Below, one piece after another: positions 1-11,662 of a stretch of DNA of 64,000 bases. Each line of letters starts with the position of its first letter. Positions within the stretch are counted from its first letter, which is position 1. The position numbers and the translations under genes were made by a program. Below the pieces are notes generated by a model. The model did no database searches, was not told the origin of the DNA, and saw only the letters and a list, made by a program, of their open reading frames with translations. This stretch comes from Chlorophyllum brunneum (lineage: Eukaryota > Basidiomycota > Agaricomycetes > Agaricales > Agaricaceae): the NCBI GenBank assembly GCA_963576785.1, contig OY756147.1, forward strand, positions 1,240,001-1,304,000. Reading direction: 5' to 3'.

Positions 1-669
1 CTTCATTCCTCTTCTTCCATCCCGTACTTATACTTCTATCTCAGCTTCTCCACCCACCCACGTTCGATACCATTCTTTTCCCATTAGACGCCCTCGTTCG
101 AACAACAGCTATCGTCGGAACCGTATCCCTTCTCTATCCCTCTTCTCCCTCTGTCAACCAAATCAATCCTCTATATGTAAACTCCCCTTTGACGCACATG
201 ATTATTGGTGCACTTGCCTCTTCTGGAGGTGGCTTAGCTGCTGGAACGCTGGGTACTTGGACAAATCAGTGGGGGATGACTACTCCCCCAGTCTTACGCG
301 CTGGCGTTGGTATATTGGGTAGTCTAGACGTCTGGGGTGGTTCCCTCGTCGGTATGTCCTTATATACGCATGGTTTGCTATTACTGACACTTTTGTCCCG
401 TAGCCGCCGTATATGGAATGGCAATGGACCATCCAGCGTTTAAAGGCTCCCTGCCGGCCTTCCTCTCGCTCCCTTTCATCTCTCAGTTCGTCCAACTCGT
501 ATTCCCTGGGTATTACGACACCTATGGCGTTGAGACGCTCGCATTCAAACATGCGGACGCGAGAGCTTTGGGTGGTTTATTCTTGACTTTGTTCTTCGGG
601 TTGAGAGTGTACAATCTTCATTGGTCGGGAACGACCAAACCCGCCGCGGGAATGCAGAAGAATGACTGA
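1..669 (+). CDS. Multi-pass membrane protein, 3' part (5' end outside the window)
   Basis: The reading frame is already open at base 3 and runs to a GT donor at 352. After a 52-bp intron (352-403) it continues in phase (GCC across the join) to TGA at 667-669. The visible part has about 205 residues with several hydrophobic stretches, the motif GALASSGGG after the first ones, and a TPPVLR...LDVWGGSLVA segment. I cannot name the family with confidence. The G-rich loop followed by a Pro-Ser/Thr turn is loosely like TRIC-type cation channels, but no diagnostic motif is complete. The start codon and N-terminus lie upstream of base 1. Confidence 0.6.
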
Positions 670-947
670 AAGAAAACGGTCAAGGTCCAGTGACCGTTGA
701 GCGTTGAGTTGTCCTCCACCACGTATTGTATTTGCTGTGCTGTATATTATAGATTCTCTGTCTCCAGATGGTGCTTGATGTTAAACCTAAAACGGTTCTT
801 GGACGAATGAATGTTCGAAACCATCTTTACAAATACACTCCGTTTAGTTTCAATGCCCGTTCCCTGGCTACCCTCACTGAAGTTCGTGATGGATATTAAA
901 ATATCATCAAGGTGTTAAGACACATATCCTCAACAGCACGCAACTCT

Positions 948-2619
948 TTAGGACACAACACCCTTCGCCGCAATCTTTGCCACAAACACCTTTGTCTCTG
1001 CCAAAATAACCAATCTACCAGGACCTGCAAACACCATATTGGCAGAGGACATATTGGTAAAGAATTTACCAAGTAATGTCCCATCAGGAGCAAACACCTA
1101 TGAACAAAAGGTGGGATTTCAATTGTTCTTCAAAACTTCATTTGCAAGTAGCACACGTACCTGGACACTATCAGCACAAGCGGTATATACATTCCCTTTG
1201 GAGTCGACTTGAATTCCATCTGGCACTCCCGCATCAACATATGCCAACACCCGACGATTCATAAACGCGTGCGTATCAGGATCGACATCAAATGCATAAC
1301 TGTACATGTCAGTCTATAACCACAGCGTGAAAGACACAACTTACAGCGTGGACGGTTCAGTTGGAGCTCCACCTGATGCACCCGTGTCGGCGCTGTGGAT
1401 AAATTGTCAGTAAACCCTCGAGATAAGACAGAGCGATGCAAGCTTACATGTACGCAGTTCGACCGTCTGCTGTAAACGCAATACCGTTCGGTTTATCAAA
1501 ATCTGTGGCCACAACGCGTACAGCGCGTGTATCCAGGTCGAAACGATATACTTGGCCCCGTATAAGCGGGGCATCGCGGAACTTGTTGATAAATCCATAA
1601 CTGTCGAAATAAATAAATCCGACCCGCTTCACAAAACCAAGGACGTACATGGTATCCGTGAAGAACAGTTTCCCACTCGGTGGATGTATTTTAACATCAT
1701 TGAGAGAGTCAAATTGACGACCATAGTAATTATTTAAAAGTAATGTGACATTGTTGGGCGAATTGGGGTTGACGAGTGCGATTGAAGGTGGTCGTGGTCC
1801 ACGACCCGAGTTGATGAGAATGATATCACCTCTGAACGGTCCCGTACCGCCATTTGTCATTTGGATACTGTCAGATAGTGGGATCTACACAACATTCAGC
1901 CTAACTCCCATAAAATAAAAAAGAACGTACTTGAGTAATTGGTACATTCACCGTCCTACCCCCATTCTCCTTGATCATCCGCTCGGCTTCAGCCAAACTA
2001 AGCTTGAAATACTTGTTATTGTGATTCAAATCACTCATTCCAAGCGGTCCTCCATCGTTACTCGCGAAAAACACTTCATCCGTTTCGGACACATATACAG
2101 GTGCCTCATGCGCAAACGCGAAAGATGAGTTGGATGCAATTTCGGTTATAGATGGAGTGGTGCCAAGGATGTCGAGGAAAGCACGATCAAAGATTTGGAA
2201 CACGGGTGTTTGGGCATTGGTAGGATTGAAGCGTTGGTTAAAGGAGTCGGTACGGAATGTAAAGTTTTCGGGAAGAACAGCAAATGAGGCCGGGTCAATC
2301 AGCTGTGTACCATATTTTAGAGCGGGTGCTGTAAACGACAGACGTGAACGCTCACAACAGACTGAGGTGGGAGTGCCGCATTCACGGCCCGGTCATTGAG
2401 TGTATCCGCATACCCAAGTGCTATAGATAACCCAAGCAATACGACCGAAGTCGTTGCTATGCGCTTCAGCATCGATTTGTGCCTTTGAGTAAACTCGTGC
2501 TGGCGCTGGATAGTCTGTGTTATCTGTGGGTCTTGATTCTCACTTGGGAGCGAAAGAGTGGTGCCATCCCGGTCCCCACCGGCATTTATCCCTCTAGTAT
2601 CTTGGTTTTTCACAGACAT
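948..2619 (-). CDS. Membrane-anchored SMP-30/gluconolactonase (lactonohydrolase)-like protein
   Basis: Exons on the minus strand are 2619-2356, 2302-1931, 1884-1448, 1392-1345, 1299-1161 and 1097-948. They join in phase to 469 residues. Residues about 49-70 (MLKRIATTSVVLLGLSIALG) form a single signal-anchor after a polar Gln-rich tail, which suggests a type II membrane protein or a cleaved secreted form. The rest reads as a six-bladed propeller of the SMP-30/LRE type: FAHEAPVYVSE, SLNDVKIHPPSGKLFFTD, FDKPNGIAFTADGRTAYI, DTGASGG, and VPDGIQVDSKGNVY. The N- and D-containing motifs are the usual metal-binding positions. The family includes fungal lactonohydrolases that open aldono- and pantolactones, but the substrate here is unknown. 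The first intron (2303-2355) uses the acceptor ACACAG; an earlier AG would leave only 27 bp and break the frame. Confidence 0.82.
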
Positions 2620-4693
2620 GTCAGTAGGAACAATCTATGTCCTGTGTGAATGAGCTCGGTGAAAAGAACTTGAGAAGCCCAGGCTCGCTAACTTTTGTGC
2701 AACGAACTTGACTCTGAGAATATCCTTTTTTGAACCGATGGGATTTGTTGTTCGAAAGGGGTGGAATACTGAGTTCTCCCTGATTGTCCCCACATGTGAT
2801 GAGGCCACGAGGCCAAGGGGAAGAGTAGCGCCATGATTAGTATGAAGGGCGCTTCACACGGCCCTGCTGGATAAGTGGAGATTGAATTATTGAAAGCTGT
2901 GGAGTGTCTACAGAGGGGAGATATAGTGGTGGTTCAGATGTAACGTTGGTCAACTGGTATAGCCAATGGGTCGTCGTATAGCAGGTACTTATCAGATAAG
3001 ATTAAGCCCATACTTTAATTCCAAGTAAGTCGCCGGAACGGAGGGATCAGAGCTAGACTCAGGAGACATCAGGAAGCCATGATTTTGCGGGAGAGAGAAA
3101 TTCTCGGCTGAAGATCCTCATACAAATTGATTTTGAAGTGAAGACCTCACTCACCATTACACCATTGCCTTCCCCAGTGTCAGCTAGGATGATTTGCAAT
3201 CTGACATCAACTTGACAGCCTACTGCCCCGAAAAACGAAGCCACTCAACCCGTGAACACAGGAGCATATTACGAATTCCTGTCGTGGGGTGCGCAGCGGA
3301 GATGGACCAAGTCCGTGGATCAGAACCGAGCTGGAAGCTGCAAGGGTCATCACCGAACACCGGGTATATACATAAGGTTGTCAGGGTTGTGAAAGCTCCT
3401 TGGGAGCAACCATCTCATCTTTCTCCCTTCAGCGCATCCCATCCACGAATTACGACGTGTTCTTTTCCTGTATTATAACGAGTTACAAGATGCCATCATC
3501 AGGATACGACAAGATGCTGCCAGGTTCTAGTCCTTCGAAGTTTCTACGGAACGGAGAGTCGAGGGTTTGATCAACCTCGCCCTATTCTCCACTTGTCCGA
3601 AACCCTTGCCTGGTCATCGATCATCCCCTGGATATGCACCTGCCATTCCGATGTTCCACTACTCACGCGGCAATATCTCGTAAAGGTGGTCGACACACAA
3701 GCTCCCATCCTGCTCATTAGTCTGAAGTTCCTGCGTGTTCAAGCTGCACGGAACTCTTCGCGGAAACCCAGAGCTTGAAACCCTAATTTTCCTATTCAGT
3801 ATGTCACGATCCTCCGCCTGGAAACGCATATCTATATTTCACAGCAAACCCTGATCTCCCGATATTTTTACTCAGTGGGAAATCAGCGGGCATGAACACA
3901 AGCCAAATGCGATCTCGTGGTAGGGATTGGTTTAGCCACCCATCTGAAATCCGAATATGGACGGATCCAAGACGATGGAACGGGAACTAATCATCTTCAC
4001 TGTGGCCTACATCTACTACATCTATCTGCCCATGCCAAGTTCCTATCGAATCCCTTCCTCCCCTTCCCCAAACCCCCTTCCCTTCTCTTCGGTTCTTCTG
4101 CACTGTACCTTCTCTACTATATTGGGGGCGGATTCCAATTTCCACGCAGCGACTCGCTCATTGAGCCCCGCGCAGCTCTATCCACACCCCTACGTTACAC
4201 GTGGGCGCGGACAGACGGGAGAGTAGCGATCTCTTGGAGAAGACCTGGCCAAGACCCAGTTCTGGATACTATCCCTCTTCAGCCCTTTTCTACCCCATAC
4301 AGATCCCTGCAAACTCCGTCCTGACCAAGCCCAGAGGATTATTCCGAGCGCAAATCTCATCAAGTAAGTGTATTGGGATGTAAGCGAGTAGGCCTTAAAT
4401 CCGCCTCCGACCCCAACCCTTTGATCCTCTCATCTTGTATCCTGAAATCTGACTTCTTGGCATCTTTAACCCGACATAAAAGAGTGCCGTAATCTGCCAA
4501 TAAGTAGTTGATCTTTGATCCCTGACTTCTGACTCGCTAGAACGCGTGGGAGGGTCACTCCGTTGCAAACCTCGAAATCAAGCCCGGAGGTGACTACAAG
4601 ACCAGAAACTTTACTATTTTTTCCTACACATCCTTTCTCTCTCTTTACGTTCCTCCTCCGCCCTTTAACCTTGTGGGATCACAGGGTCTGCAA
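2620..4693. promoter_or_regulatory. 2.1-kb divergent intergenic region
   Basis: This is the space between the divergent lactonohydrolase-like and desaturase genes. It holds only short open frames with no recognisable motifs. The last part (about 4600-4680) is a pyrimidine-rich tract of the kind seen just upstream of fungal transcription starts. No convincing TATA box, tRNA or repeat was seen. Confidence 0.5.
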
Positions 4694-4756
4694 GTAAGCG
4701 TTACCCTCGAGTTGATTTCAGAAACACGCCGGAACTCACAAAGTGCTTCCCTGCAG
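4694..4756 (+). other. Probable 5'-UTR intron of the desaturase gene
   Basis: GTAAGC at 4694 and CTGCAG ending at 4756 delimit a 63-bp intron that stops 8 bases before the ATG at 4765. If it is removed, the upstream frame meets a TAA, so the intron lies in the leader and does not hide an extra coding exon. Confidence 0.6.
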
Positions 4757-4764
4757 ACTTGACA

Positions 4765-6413
4765 ATGACGATTCCATTTACCTATCTCAAACCCTCATAC
4801 TGGACAAGGGGTTTTCCCCCCGTCATCGGGATGAGATGGTTCAATGTCGCGGTACTCACCATCACGCCCGCCATCGCACTCTACGGATTCACAACCGTGC
4901 CAATAAGGCAGGAGACCGCGTTCTTCTCCGTTTTGTACTACATCTTCTCGATGCTAGGTGAGAATCTTCTTTTATAAGACGTGTTCTGTTGTTCTCGCGT
5001 GGCTAAATGGATTCTCGTGTCTATTTTGACAGGTATAACAGCAGGTTAAGATCAACTTCTGCCGTCCTATGAAGTACACACGATTGACTTCGCGAAACCT
5101 TCAGGTTACCACAGACTATGGTCCCATCGTTCCTACACCGCTTCCGTCCCTCTGCGTCTTTTCCTCCTGTTTGGTGGGACGAGTGCAGTTCAAGGATCCT
5201 GTCTCTGGTGGGCTAAATCCCACCGTTCACATCACCGCCACACAGACACAGACTTGGATCCATACAATTCCAGCCGAGGTTTATTATGGACACACGTGGG
5301 ATGGATGCTGGTTAAGACCAAGTCTAAAACTGGTGCGGGGATGGGAAACGTCGATGTGGGTGATTTGAAGAGGGAACCATTGGTGAGCTGGCAGCACAGG
5401 CAATACTTTCCGTTGGCTGTGATTTGGGGTGTGGTCGTGCCAGTTGTTGTGGCAGGGTTGGTTTGGAGGGACTGGTGGGGTGGAATATGTTTTGCGGGAG
5501 CTGCGAGGTTGACTGTTGCGCATCATGTTGCGTGGATCTTCTTGATTCTGGTTGTAACTCGCTCATTGACGTGGGTCGTTGCAGAGCACATTCTGTATCA
5601 ACTCGATTGCACATTTTCTTGGCTCAACGCCATATGACGATACCCTCTCCCCACGCGATCACTTCCTATCTGCAGTCCTAACGATGGGCGAAGGCTACCA
5701 CAACTTTCACCACCAATTCCCTATGGACTATCGCAACGCGTACTTATGGTACCAATGGGACCCGACGAAGTGGTTCATCACCATGTGTAGCTGGTTGGGC
5801 TTCGCAACGAATTTGAAAGTATTTAGTGGGAACGAGATCGAGAAGGGGATGTTGACAATGGAGCTGAAGAGGCTGAAGAAGGTGCAGGATGGACTATTAT
5901 GGCCGCTGAAGACAGAGGAATTGATAGTATGGACTTGGGAGAGATGTGGGCACCCCATTATACTACTAACGTACACATTGCTGACCTTCCCATCACCATC
6001 ACAGTCCGACAAGAGTCCGATCTGCGTACACTAGTTCTTATTTCAGGATTCATCCACGATACTTCGTCATTCGTCGCAAATCATCCCGGCGGAAAACGAC
6101 TACTGGAATCATATACGGGAAAGGATGCAACAGAAGCTTTCTTTGGAGGCGTCTATAGACATTCAAATGCCGCTCAGAACGTACGTGAGAAGCCTCTTCT
6201 ACTTTCCTCGCCCTGGCTTCTTTCCCGTTCCTCCTGGTTATTTCGTTATCGGCATGTGGTACTGACACCGCGTTTGACGACTTGTGTGAACAGTTATTGG
6301 CAATGATGCGTGTCGGAGTGATTGAGGAAAATAAAGAGACGCAAGAGGTTGTTCCGCCTTCGGAGAGGCTTTACGTTGCCCAGAGGAGTCTAGGTGCTAA
6401 AATCTATTCTTGA
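4765..6413 (+). CDS. OLE1: Acyl-CoA delta-9 fatty acid desaturase with C-terminal cytochrome b5 domain
   Basis: Exons are 4765-4957, 5033-5044, 5105-5526, 5585-5945, 6005-6180 and 6294-6413, giving 427 residues. The protein introduces the delta-9 double bond into palmitoyl- and stearoyl-CoA in the ER membrane. All three histidine boxes are present: HRLWSH, HRSHH and HNFHHQ. Hydrophobic segments lie before the first box and between the second and third. The C-terminus holds a cytochrome b5-like domain with the heme motif HPGG and later HSNAA, so the electron donor is fused as in yeast Ole1. The 12-nt second exon supplies residues of GITAGYHRLW. The intron at 5946 uses donor GTGGGC and restores WTWERF. 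The ATG at 4765 is the first in frame after the leader intron. Confidence 0.93.
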
Positions 6414-6925
6414 TAGAGGCTTGTGGGCTTGGTGTTTGATTGACATCATCCTAGAGTAGAACTGTACTGTCACGATTGGCTTGTTATTATGCTTTCCTTT
6501 GTTCTGCCTTTTCCCCATATGAGTGCATCACCAAAGTGCCAACTTACGGCCTATGTCAGGCGTCAAGTTCGGGAGTTGTGCCCTGGTTGCGACCCCCCAG
6601 CCTGTCAATGCATTGTCAGAGTGAGCGCGTTTTGGCCCTTAGAAAGGTCACCATTTCTCCCCTCGGGGGAGTTTCATGGACTTCGGCGCGACACGACAAG
6701 ATGGACTTTGAACTGTACGGGCGCGAAGTCTGCATACGAACGGAGCAAACGCTTGGCGGTGGCAAAGTATTTGATGGGTCATTTCATGCCGAAAGGTGTG
6801 TGTCAAGGCTCAGGTCAACATGCGCCAGGTTTTTCGAGGTCGAGCTCCTCAGAAGCAGACGGGTGATTGCTGGCGGCAGACCAGATTCATTCAATTTCGG
6901 TGGGTGCAGATCTCGCGAGTATATC
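6414..6925. other. Gap downstream of the desaturase; no gene recognised
   Basis: This is the 3' flank of the desaturase. Overlapping open frames of 125 and 154 codons exist on the plus strand, but neither shows motifs, a signal peptide or plausible introns, so I do not call them genes. Confidence 0.45.
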
Positions 6926-7165
6926 GTTTGGATGCAGTGAAGGTTCCGGTTGATTGTGTAGCTGCGAGGGTAGGAGAGATTTGCAACATTGCGTGAGCAT
7001 CTTGATGTAGCACCGCCAATCTGACGCCTCTGGGCGGCCCTGGTAGGCCTTCTTCGACATTGATGACGTAGAAAGTATCTGTGGACGAAGTCACTTGAAG
7101 TCTGTATATATGGAGAAGAGAGTGCTTGGCGGTCGAGCGGTCTAATAAATTTTGCCCGGATGTGT
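6926..7165 (-). pseudogene. Relic of a third FAD-linked oxidase copy
   Basis: On the minus strand, 7160-7048 encodes a piece close to the FAD-binding region of the intact neighbour, including DRSTAKHSLL and DTFYV. 6990-6926 matches the later part after the GAGSWG motif (ATQST.TFTA). Roughly 150 residues that separate these blocks in the intact genes are missing, and no start, signal peptide or C-terminus is present. It sits directly behind the last exon of the intact copy, so it is best read as a decayed, internally deleted tandem duplicate. Confidence 0.72.
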
Positions 7166-7221
7166 CAACCAACAAGAAGAGATGGTTTATTTTTGCAATG
7201 CCATACATGTATTAAAGTCCC

Positions 7222-9265
7222 CTATACCTTACACAGGCCATAAGAGTCCCATCGCTCTGATCCAACACCGGCGCGAACAATGAACAAGTCTGTGGGGTCA
7301 TACTTTTGTTTAATGCGACTGAGGCGAGGGTACTTGGATCCATAGAACACAGACTGCCAGTCTTTTTCAAAAGCGTCTGCTTCATTACTGTATGCTGCAG
7401 GAACAGGGCCTTGAATGGCGCCGAAAATCGGTAGTTGTTTGACTTTGAACTTGTTCTCTGCCGCTCGGACTTGCTCAAGGTTGAATTCCTCAGGTATAGG
7501 ATTGGCGGTTATGACCTTGACCCAACAGTTAGAGAATAGCATACGCTAACAGAAGGGAAGGCTAACTCACGTGAACTTTAGCATACCTCCATCCTGGATT
7601 GACCGCACTATCAATGTGAGCATTCTCGGCAACTTTTCCTCCAGCGACGAGACTTGACACAATTCTTAGGGAGAATTAGCCCCCAGTACTTATACTGGGA
7701 GAGATACCTACGTCATTGTTCCAACATCAATGAGCTGCTTGAATGCTTTGCCAATCTTCTCTGGTGACTTGTACGTTTCCCGCGGAATAAGCCGAGATCC
7801 GACTACGCCATATGTCCCAGCCTCATCATCCGGTTGGGTGAGTAAGGTGTTGATCATTGCCGTAGTGGTCGTATTGGAGACTAATTCAGCGCCACTCCTG
7901 AGGAAATCCGAAAAAAGTGGGGCCAATGCAGCTGTAGCCTGCTCGGCCGAGGTATGAGGGAAGCGCGAGCTAATGACTACCGCATAGCCGCCATCAACAC
8001 CTGTAGGTTGGATTGCGAGAGACTGGCCAGCATTCATGGGGTCCCAATCAAAGACGTGTTTAGCGTAGGCCTCACTGAGGATGCCTATGATAGTGCTGTT
8101 TGCGGCGGTGAAAGTGACGGTTGATTGTGTGGCTTCAAAGGTAGGGAAAGTCTGAAACGTTGCATTAATGATCACCCCCCACGACCCGGCTCCTCCGCCT
8201 CGAAGTGCCCAAAAGACTGGGAAAATAGGTCAGGCTACGGTAGGATTAAGAATGTGTGCGAGACGTACGATCGGGGTGTTCGCGCTCATTAACTTTACGA
8301 AGGACACCATCAGCAGTGACAATATTAAACTCTGCTCGTGCTCAGTGACGGGATAGTTTCGAATGGTGAATAGACGAACCAAAAACATTATCGGCAGCCA
8401 ACCCTAACAACGGCGACAGAGTCGAGTGTCCAGCACCTTGCACATATCCACCTGCAGTGACTACTGAAGCTGCGCCAGTCGCTCCTACCACGATTTTCCC
8501 AACTTCTTTGGATGCGTTGTATAAGGTGTTCACTCCAACTCCACTGCCAACGGTCACAGCACTGCCTTTGTTAACACCTTCAACGTAGAAGTTGTCCGTG
8601 AATGTGATAAGTTGAAGTTTGTGAGTATGAATGAGAAGGGAGTGTTTGGCGGTGGATCGACCAAGCAAGTCGTGTCCGGAGGATTTGACGGACAGGCGGA
8701 GATTATGATCTCGAGCGAAGTTAACACCCGCCTACATGCATAGTTAGATTGATATGTTCAAGTGGAGAACATCCGTACCTGAATATCCTCGACACCCTCT
8801 GCAAGAACAGCATAGAGTGGTACGTCGCCTTGGCCACATACCTCTGGAGTGGTACGTCCACACAGAGATGGAGGGTTTGAGTCGTAATCCTACGAGTTTT
8901 CTATGAGCCTTTATCATTGGCGGATACAAACCTAACCTGTTCCCAGTTGACCTGAAAACCATAGAGTCATTGTTATGCGGGTAGATATAGAGAGGGGGGG
9001 TTCGACTAACCCCGTTCATAGCTCCGGGGACAGTGATCCGCCAGTTTCCGCTCATCCATTCAGCATCAGTGCAGTTGACTTGGCGGCAATACTCGCCGGA
9101 CGGCACAGCATGCACAAGCCGACCAGAGACTGAGCTATTGAGGGTCTGCCATTGAGTTGTTGTCGGAAATCCATAACTTCCAGGTATGTTTCGGCAGCTC
9201 TGCGTTAGGACTGTCCGTATTGTGAGGACTAGGGGCCCTAGGGACAAAGCGGCGGGAAGAATCAT
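7222..9265 (-). CDS. Secreted FAD-binding (PCMH-type, berberine-bridge-like) oxidoreductase, copy A
   Basis: Exons on the minus strand are 9265-9011, 8951-8937, 8889-8779, 8731-8380, 8331-8269, 8216-7712, 7664-7571 and 7515-7222, giving 562 residues. A hydrophobic N-terminus (LPAALSLGPLVLTI) ending before CRNIPGS suggests secretion. The PCMH fold shows SVKSSGHDLLGRST, where the His is the likely covalent FAD site, and GGYVQGAGHS with LLGLAADN. EHPDLFWALRGGGAGSWGV is the usual end of the FAD domain. The C-terminus has YDPTDLFIVRAGVGSE, the BBE-like tail. The second exon is 15 nt (VNWEQ). These flavoenzymes oxidise alcohols or sugars with release of H2O2; the substrate is unknown. Copy B follows upstream in the same orientation. 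Confidence 0.9.
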
Positions 9266-9298
9266 GGCGACCAGGGTTCGGGAACCTTACAGCAATAT

Positions 9299-9312
9299 GT
9301 TATTTATATGGG
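9299..9312 (-). promoter_or_regulatory. TATA box of oxidase copy A
   Basis: The minus strand reads ATATAAATAA at 9310-9301, about 36 bases before the start codon. The same motif occurs at nearly the same distance in front of copy B. Confidence 0.5.
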
Positions 9313-9612
9313 CACCCACGGTGTACTTCGGTTGGTCTTCTCTAGAATCAGCTAAGAGGCTGTACATTATGGAATCCCTCTAAAATTAGTTGAGAACACG
9401 CTTGTCACTCACGTTTCTTGTCAGAACAGAGAAGCGCACATTTAATAGCTTGAATGATGCAGACGGTTCTTCCAACAATCCATTGTAGCACGTTCACGAT
9501 TCGTTAGTCTCTGCGCTAGCACCGCATCGGAACAGTAAAGATTCTATACAGTAGATTGCTCCACTTTTTCTTGGGTGTTTACAGAATAATCCTGAAGAGT
9601 GTTGATACTTCT

Positions 9613-11617
9613 CTAAACTTGGCAGAGACCATAGGAGTCCCATCGCTCTGAGCCAACACCAGCACGGACAATAAACAGGTCTGTAGGGTCATATTTTTTC
9701 TTGATGGTACTAAGCCGAGGATACTTGGGCCCGTAGAATACAGCTTGCCATCTGTCTTCGAAGGGGTCCGCCTCGTTACTGTACGCTGCGGGAACTGAGC
9801 CTTGAATAGTCTCAAAGATTGGGAGTTGGTTGGTTTTGAACCTGTTCTCCCCTGCGCGAACTTGTTCACGATTGAATTCCTCCGGTAAATGATTATTAGT
9901 GATGAGCTAAATGTGGTGAGTATGATCACGTTGAAGGTTTGTAAAGAAGTATCCTCACATGGATTTTAGCGGTCCTCCACGCCGGATTGACTGCACTGTC
10001 GATGCCTGCATTCTCGGCGACTTTGCCTCCTGCAATAAGATGAGATAGGACCCTGGAGGAGATTTATTCGGAATGTTCCTTCGTTAGAAGAGGTGGCAGG
10101 AATGTACCCTATAGAGCCGACATCAATGAGCCGTTTGTATGCGTCCCCAATCTTCCTGGGCGACTTGTACGACTCTCCAGGAATTAAACGTGACCCCAAA
10201 ACAACGTATTCTCCGACTTGGTCATCAGGCTGAGTAAGCAACGTGTTGATGGTATCGGTGGTGGTAGTATTCATCACCAACTCCGCGCCCGTCTTCAGGA
10301 AATCCTCAAATAACGGGGCTAGCGCAGCTATAGCTTGCTCAGTCGGCGCATGAGGGACGAACGAGTCAACAATTGCCGTATAGGTGGTGCCTGTGCCTGA
10401 AGCTTGCACATAGAAATACTGTCCGACTGCCATGGGATCCCAGTCAAAGACGTGTTTAGCATAGGCTTCACCAAGGGCCCCTATCACGGTGCTGTTGGCT
10501 GCAGTGAAGACGACCAAAGACTGCGTGGCTTGGAAGGTAGGGAATGTCTGGAAGGTCGCATTGACGATTACACCCCAGGAACCTGCTCCGCCACCTCGCA
10601 GGGCCCAAAAGACTGATGGGATGAGTTAATCCAGAGTTGAGTCGCATATGTGCAAGGTACGTACGATCAGGGTTCTCGCATTCATTGGCTTTCCGAAGTA
10701 AACCGTCTGCGGTTACGATAATGAATTCTACCCACTAATCATTAGCGTAGGTATGAGACCCTTAGCAGGAGAGCAAAAACCTAGAGCATTATCGGCAGCC
10801 AATCCAAGTAGCGGTGAAAGAGACGAGTGCCCTGCACCTTGCACATAACCACCTGCAGCAACTACCGTAGCCGCCGTTCCTCCCACGGCAATTTTACCGA
10901 CGTCCTTAGTGGCATTATACATCATATTCAATCCAACACCGCTGCAAACAGTGATGGCAGAGCCTTTGTCGATATTGCCAACACGGAAGTGATCCGTGAA
11001 TACGACTGATTGAAGTTTGTGGGTGTGAATGAGGAGAGAGTGCTTTGAGGTCGAGCGACCTAGGTAGTCGTGCCCAGATGCTTTAACCGAGAGGCGGAGG
11101 TTATGGTTGCGAGCAAAGTTCACACCCGCTTGAATATCCACAGCATTTTCTGCGAGAATCGCGAATGATGGTACGTCACCTTGGCCACACATCGCTGGAG
11201 TAGTGCGCCCACAAAGGGATGGAGGGTTAGAGTCATAGTCCTGTATGCAATGTGTCAGTCATACAAGAATTTGCTCATGGTTGACGACCCAACCTGTTCC
11301 CAGTTGACCTAAAACCGGAAGAGTGTCAGTAAACGAAGTGGCTGGGTAAGATTTGGATTGACTTGTTCCATAGCTCCCGGTACAGTATTACGCCAATTCG
11401 CACTGGACCATTCGGCATCGGTACAATTGACTTTGCGACAATATTCCCCAGATGGTATGGTGCGCACAAGACGGCCAGAGGTAGAGATATTCAGTGCCTG
11501 CCAATGGGCATCGTTTGGAAAACCAGAGCTGCCGGGTATGTTTCGGCACTTCTCTGAACGAACAACTTGCGTTGCGAGTGCGAGTGCGCCCAGGAAGACC
11601 GCTGCGGAAGAAATCAT
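9613..11617 (-). CDS. Secreted FAD-binding (PCMH-type, berberine-bridge-like) oxidoreductase, copy B
   Basis: Exons on the minus strand are 11617-11363, 11308-11294, 11240-10781, 10727-10665, 10612-10108, 10052-9959 and 9906-9613, giving 561 residues. It is a close paralogue of copy A: exons 1, 2 and the last four have exactly the same lengths (255, 15, 63, 505, 94, 294 nt). The N-terminal hydrophobic segment (SSAAVFLGALALATQVV) precedes EKCRNIPGSSGFP. SVKASGHDYLGRST carries the likely flavinylated His, and GGYVQGAGHSSLSP, RGGGAGSWGV and YDPTDLFIVRAG follow. One intron present in copy A after VEDIQ is absent here. The gene is transcribed towards copy A with about 350 bp between them. An extracellular H2O2-forming oxidase role is inferred from the family. 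Confidence 0.9.
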
Positions 11618-11648
11618 GATGACCAGAGTTCAAGATACTCCACAGCAT

Positions 11649-11662
11649 CTTATTTATACACC
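11649..11662 (-). promoter_or_regulatory. TATA box of oxidase copy B
   Basis: The minus strand reads TGTATAAATA at 11660-11651, about 34 bases before the start codon. It is the counterpart of the motif upstream of copy A. Confidence 0.5.

Noticed and set aside
2317..2356. A 27-bp intron or frameshift in the lactonohydrolase-like gene
   Set aside because: Using the next AG (acceptor ending at 2303) gives a normal 53-bp intron in the right phase.
3917..4324. 135-codon open frame in the desaturase upstream region
   Set aside because: It has no motif, no introns and unremarkable composition, and lies in a promoter region.
6476..6940. 154- and 125-codon open frames behind the desaturase; a weak GVCQGSGQH resemblance to the oxidase GYVQGAGH motif
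   Set aside because: They lie on the opposite strand from the oxidases, the match is too short, and there is no extended similarity.
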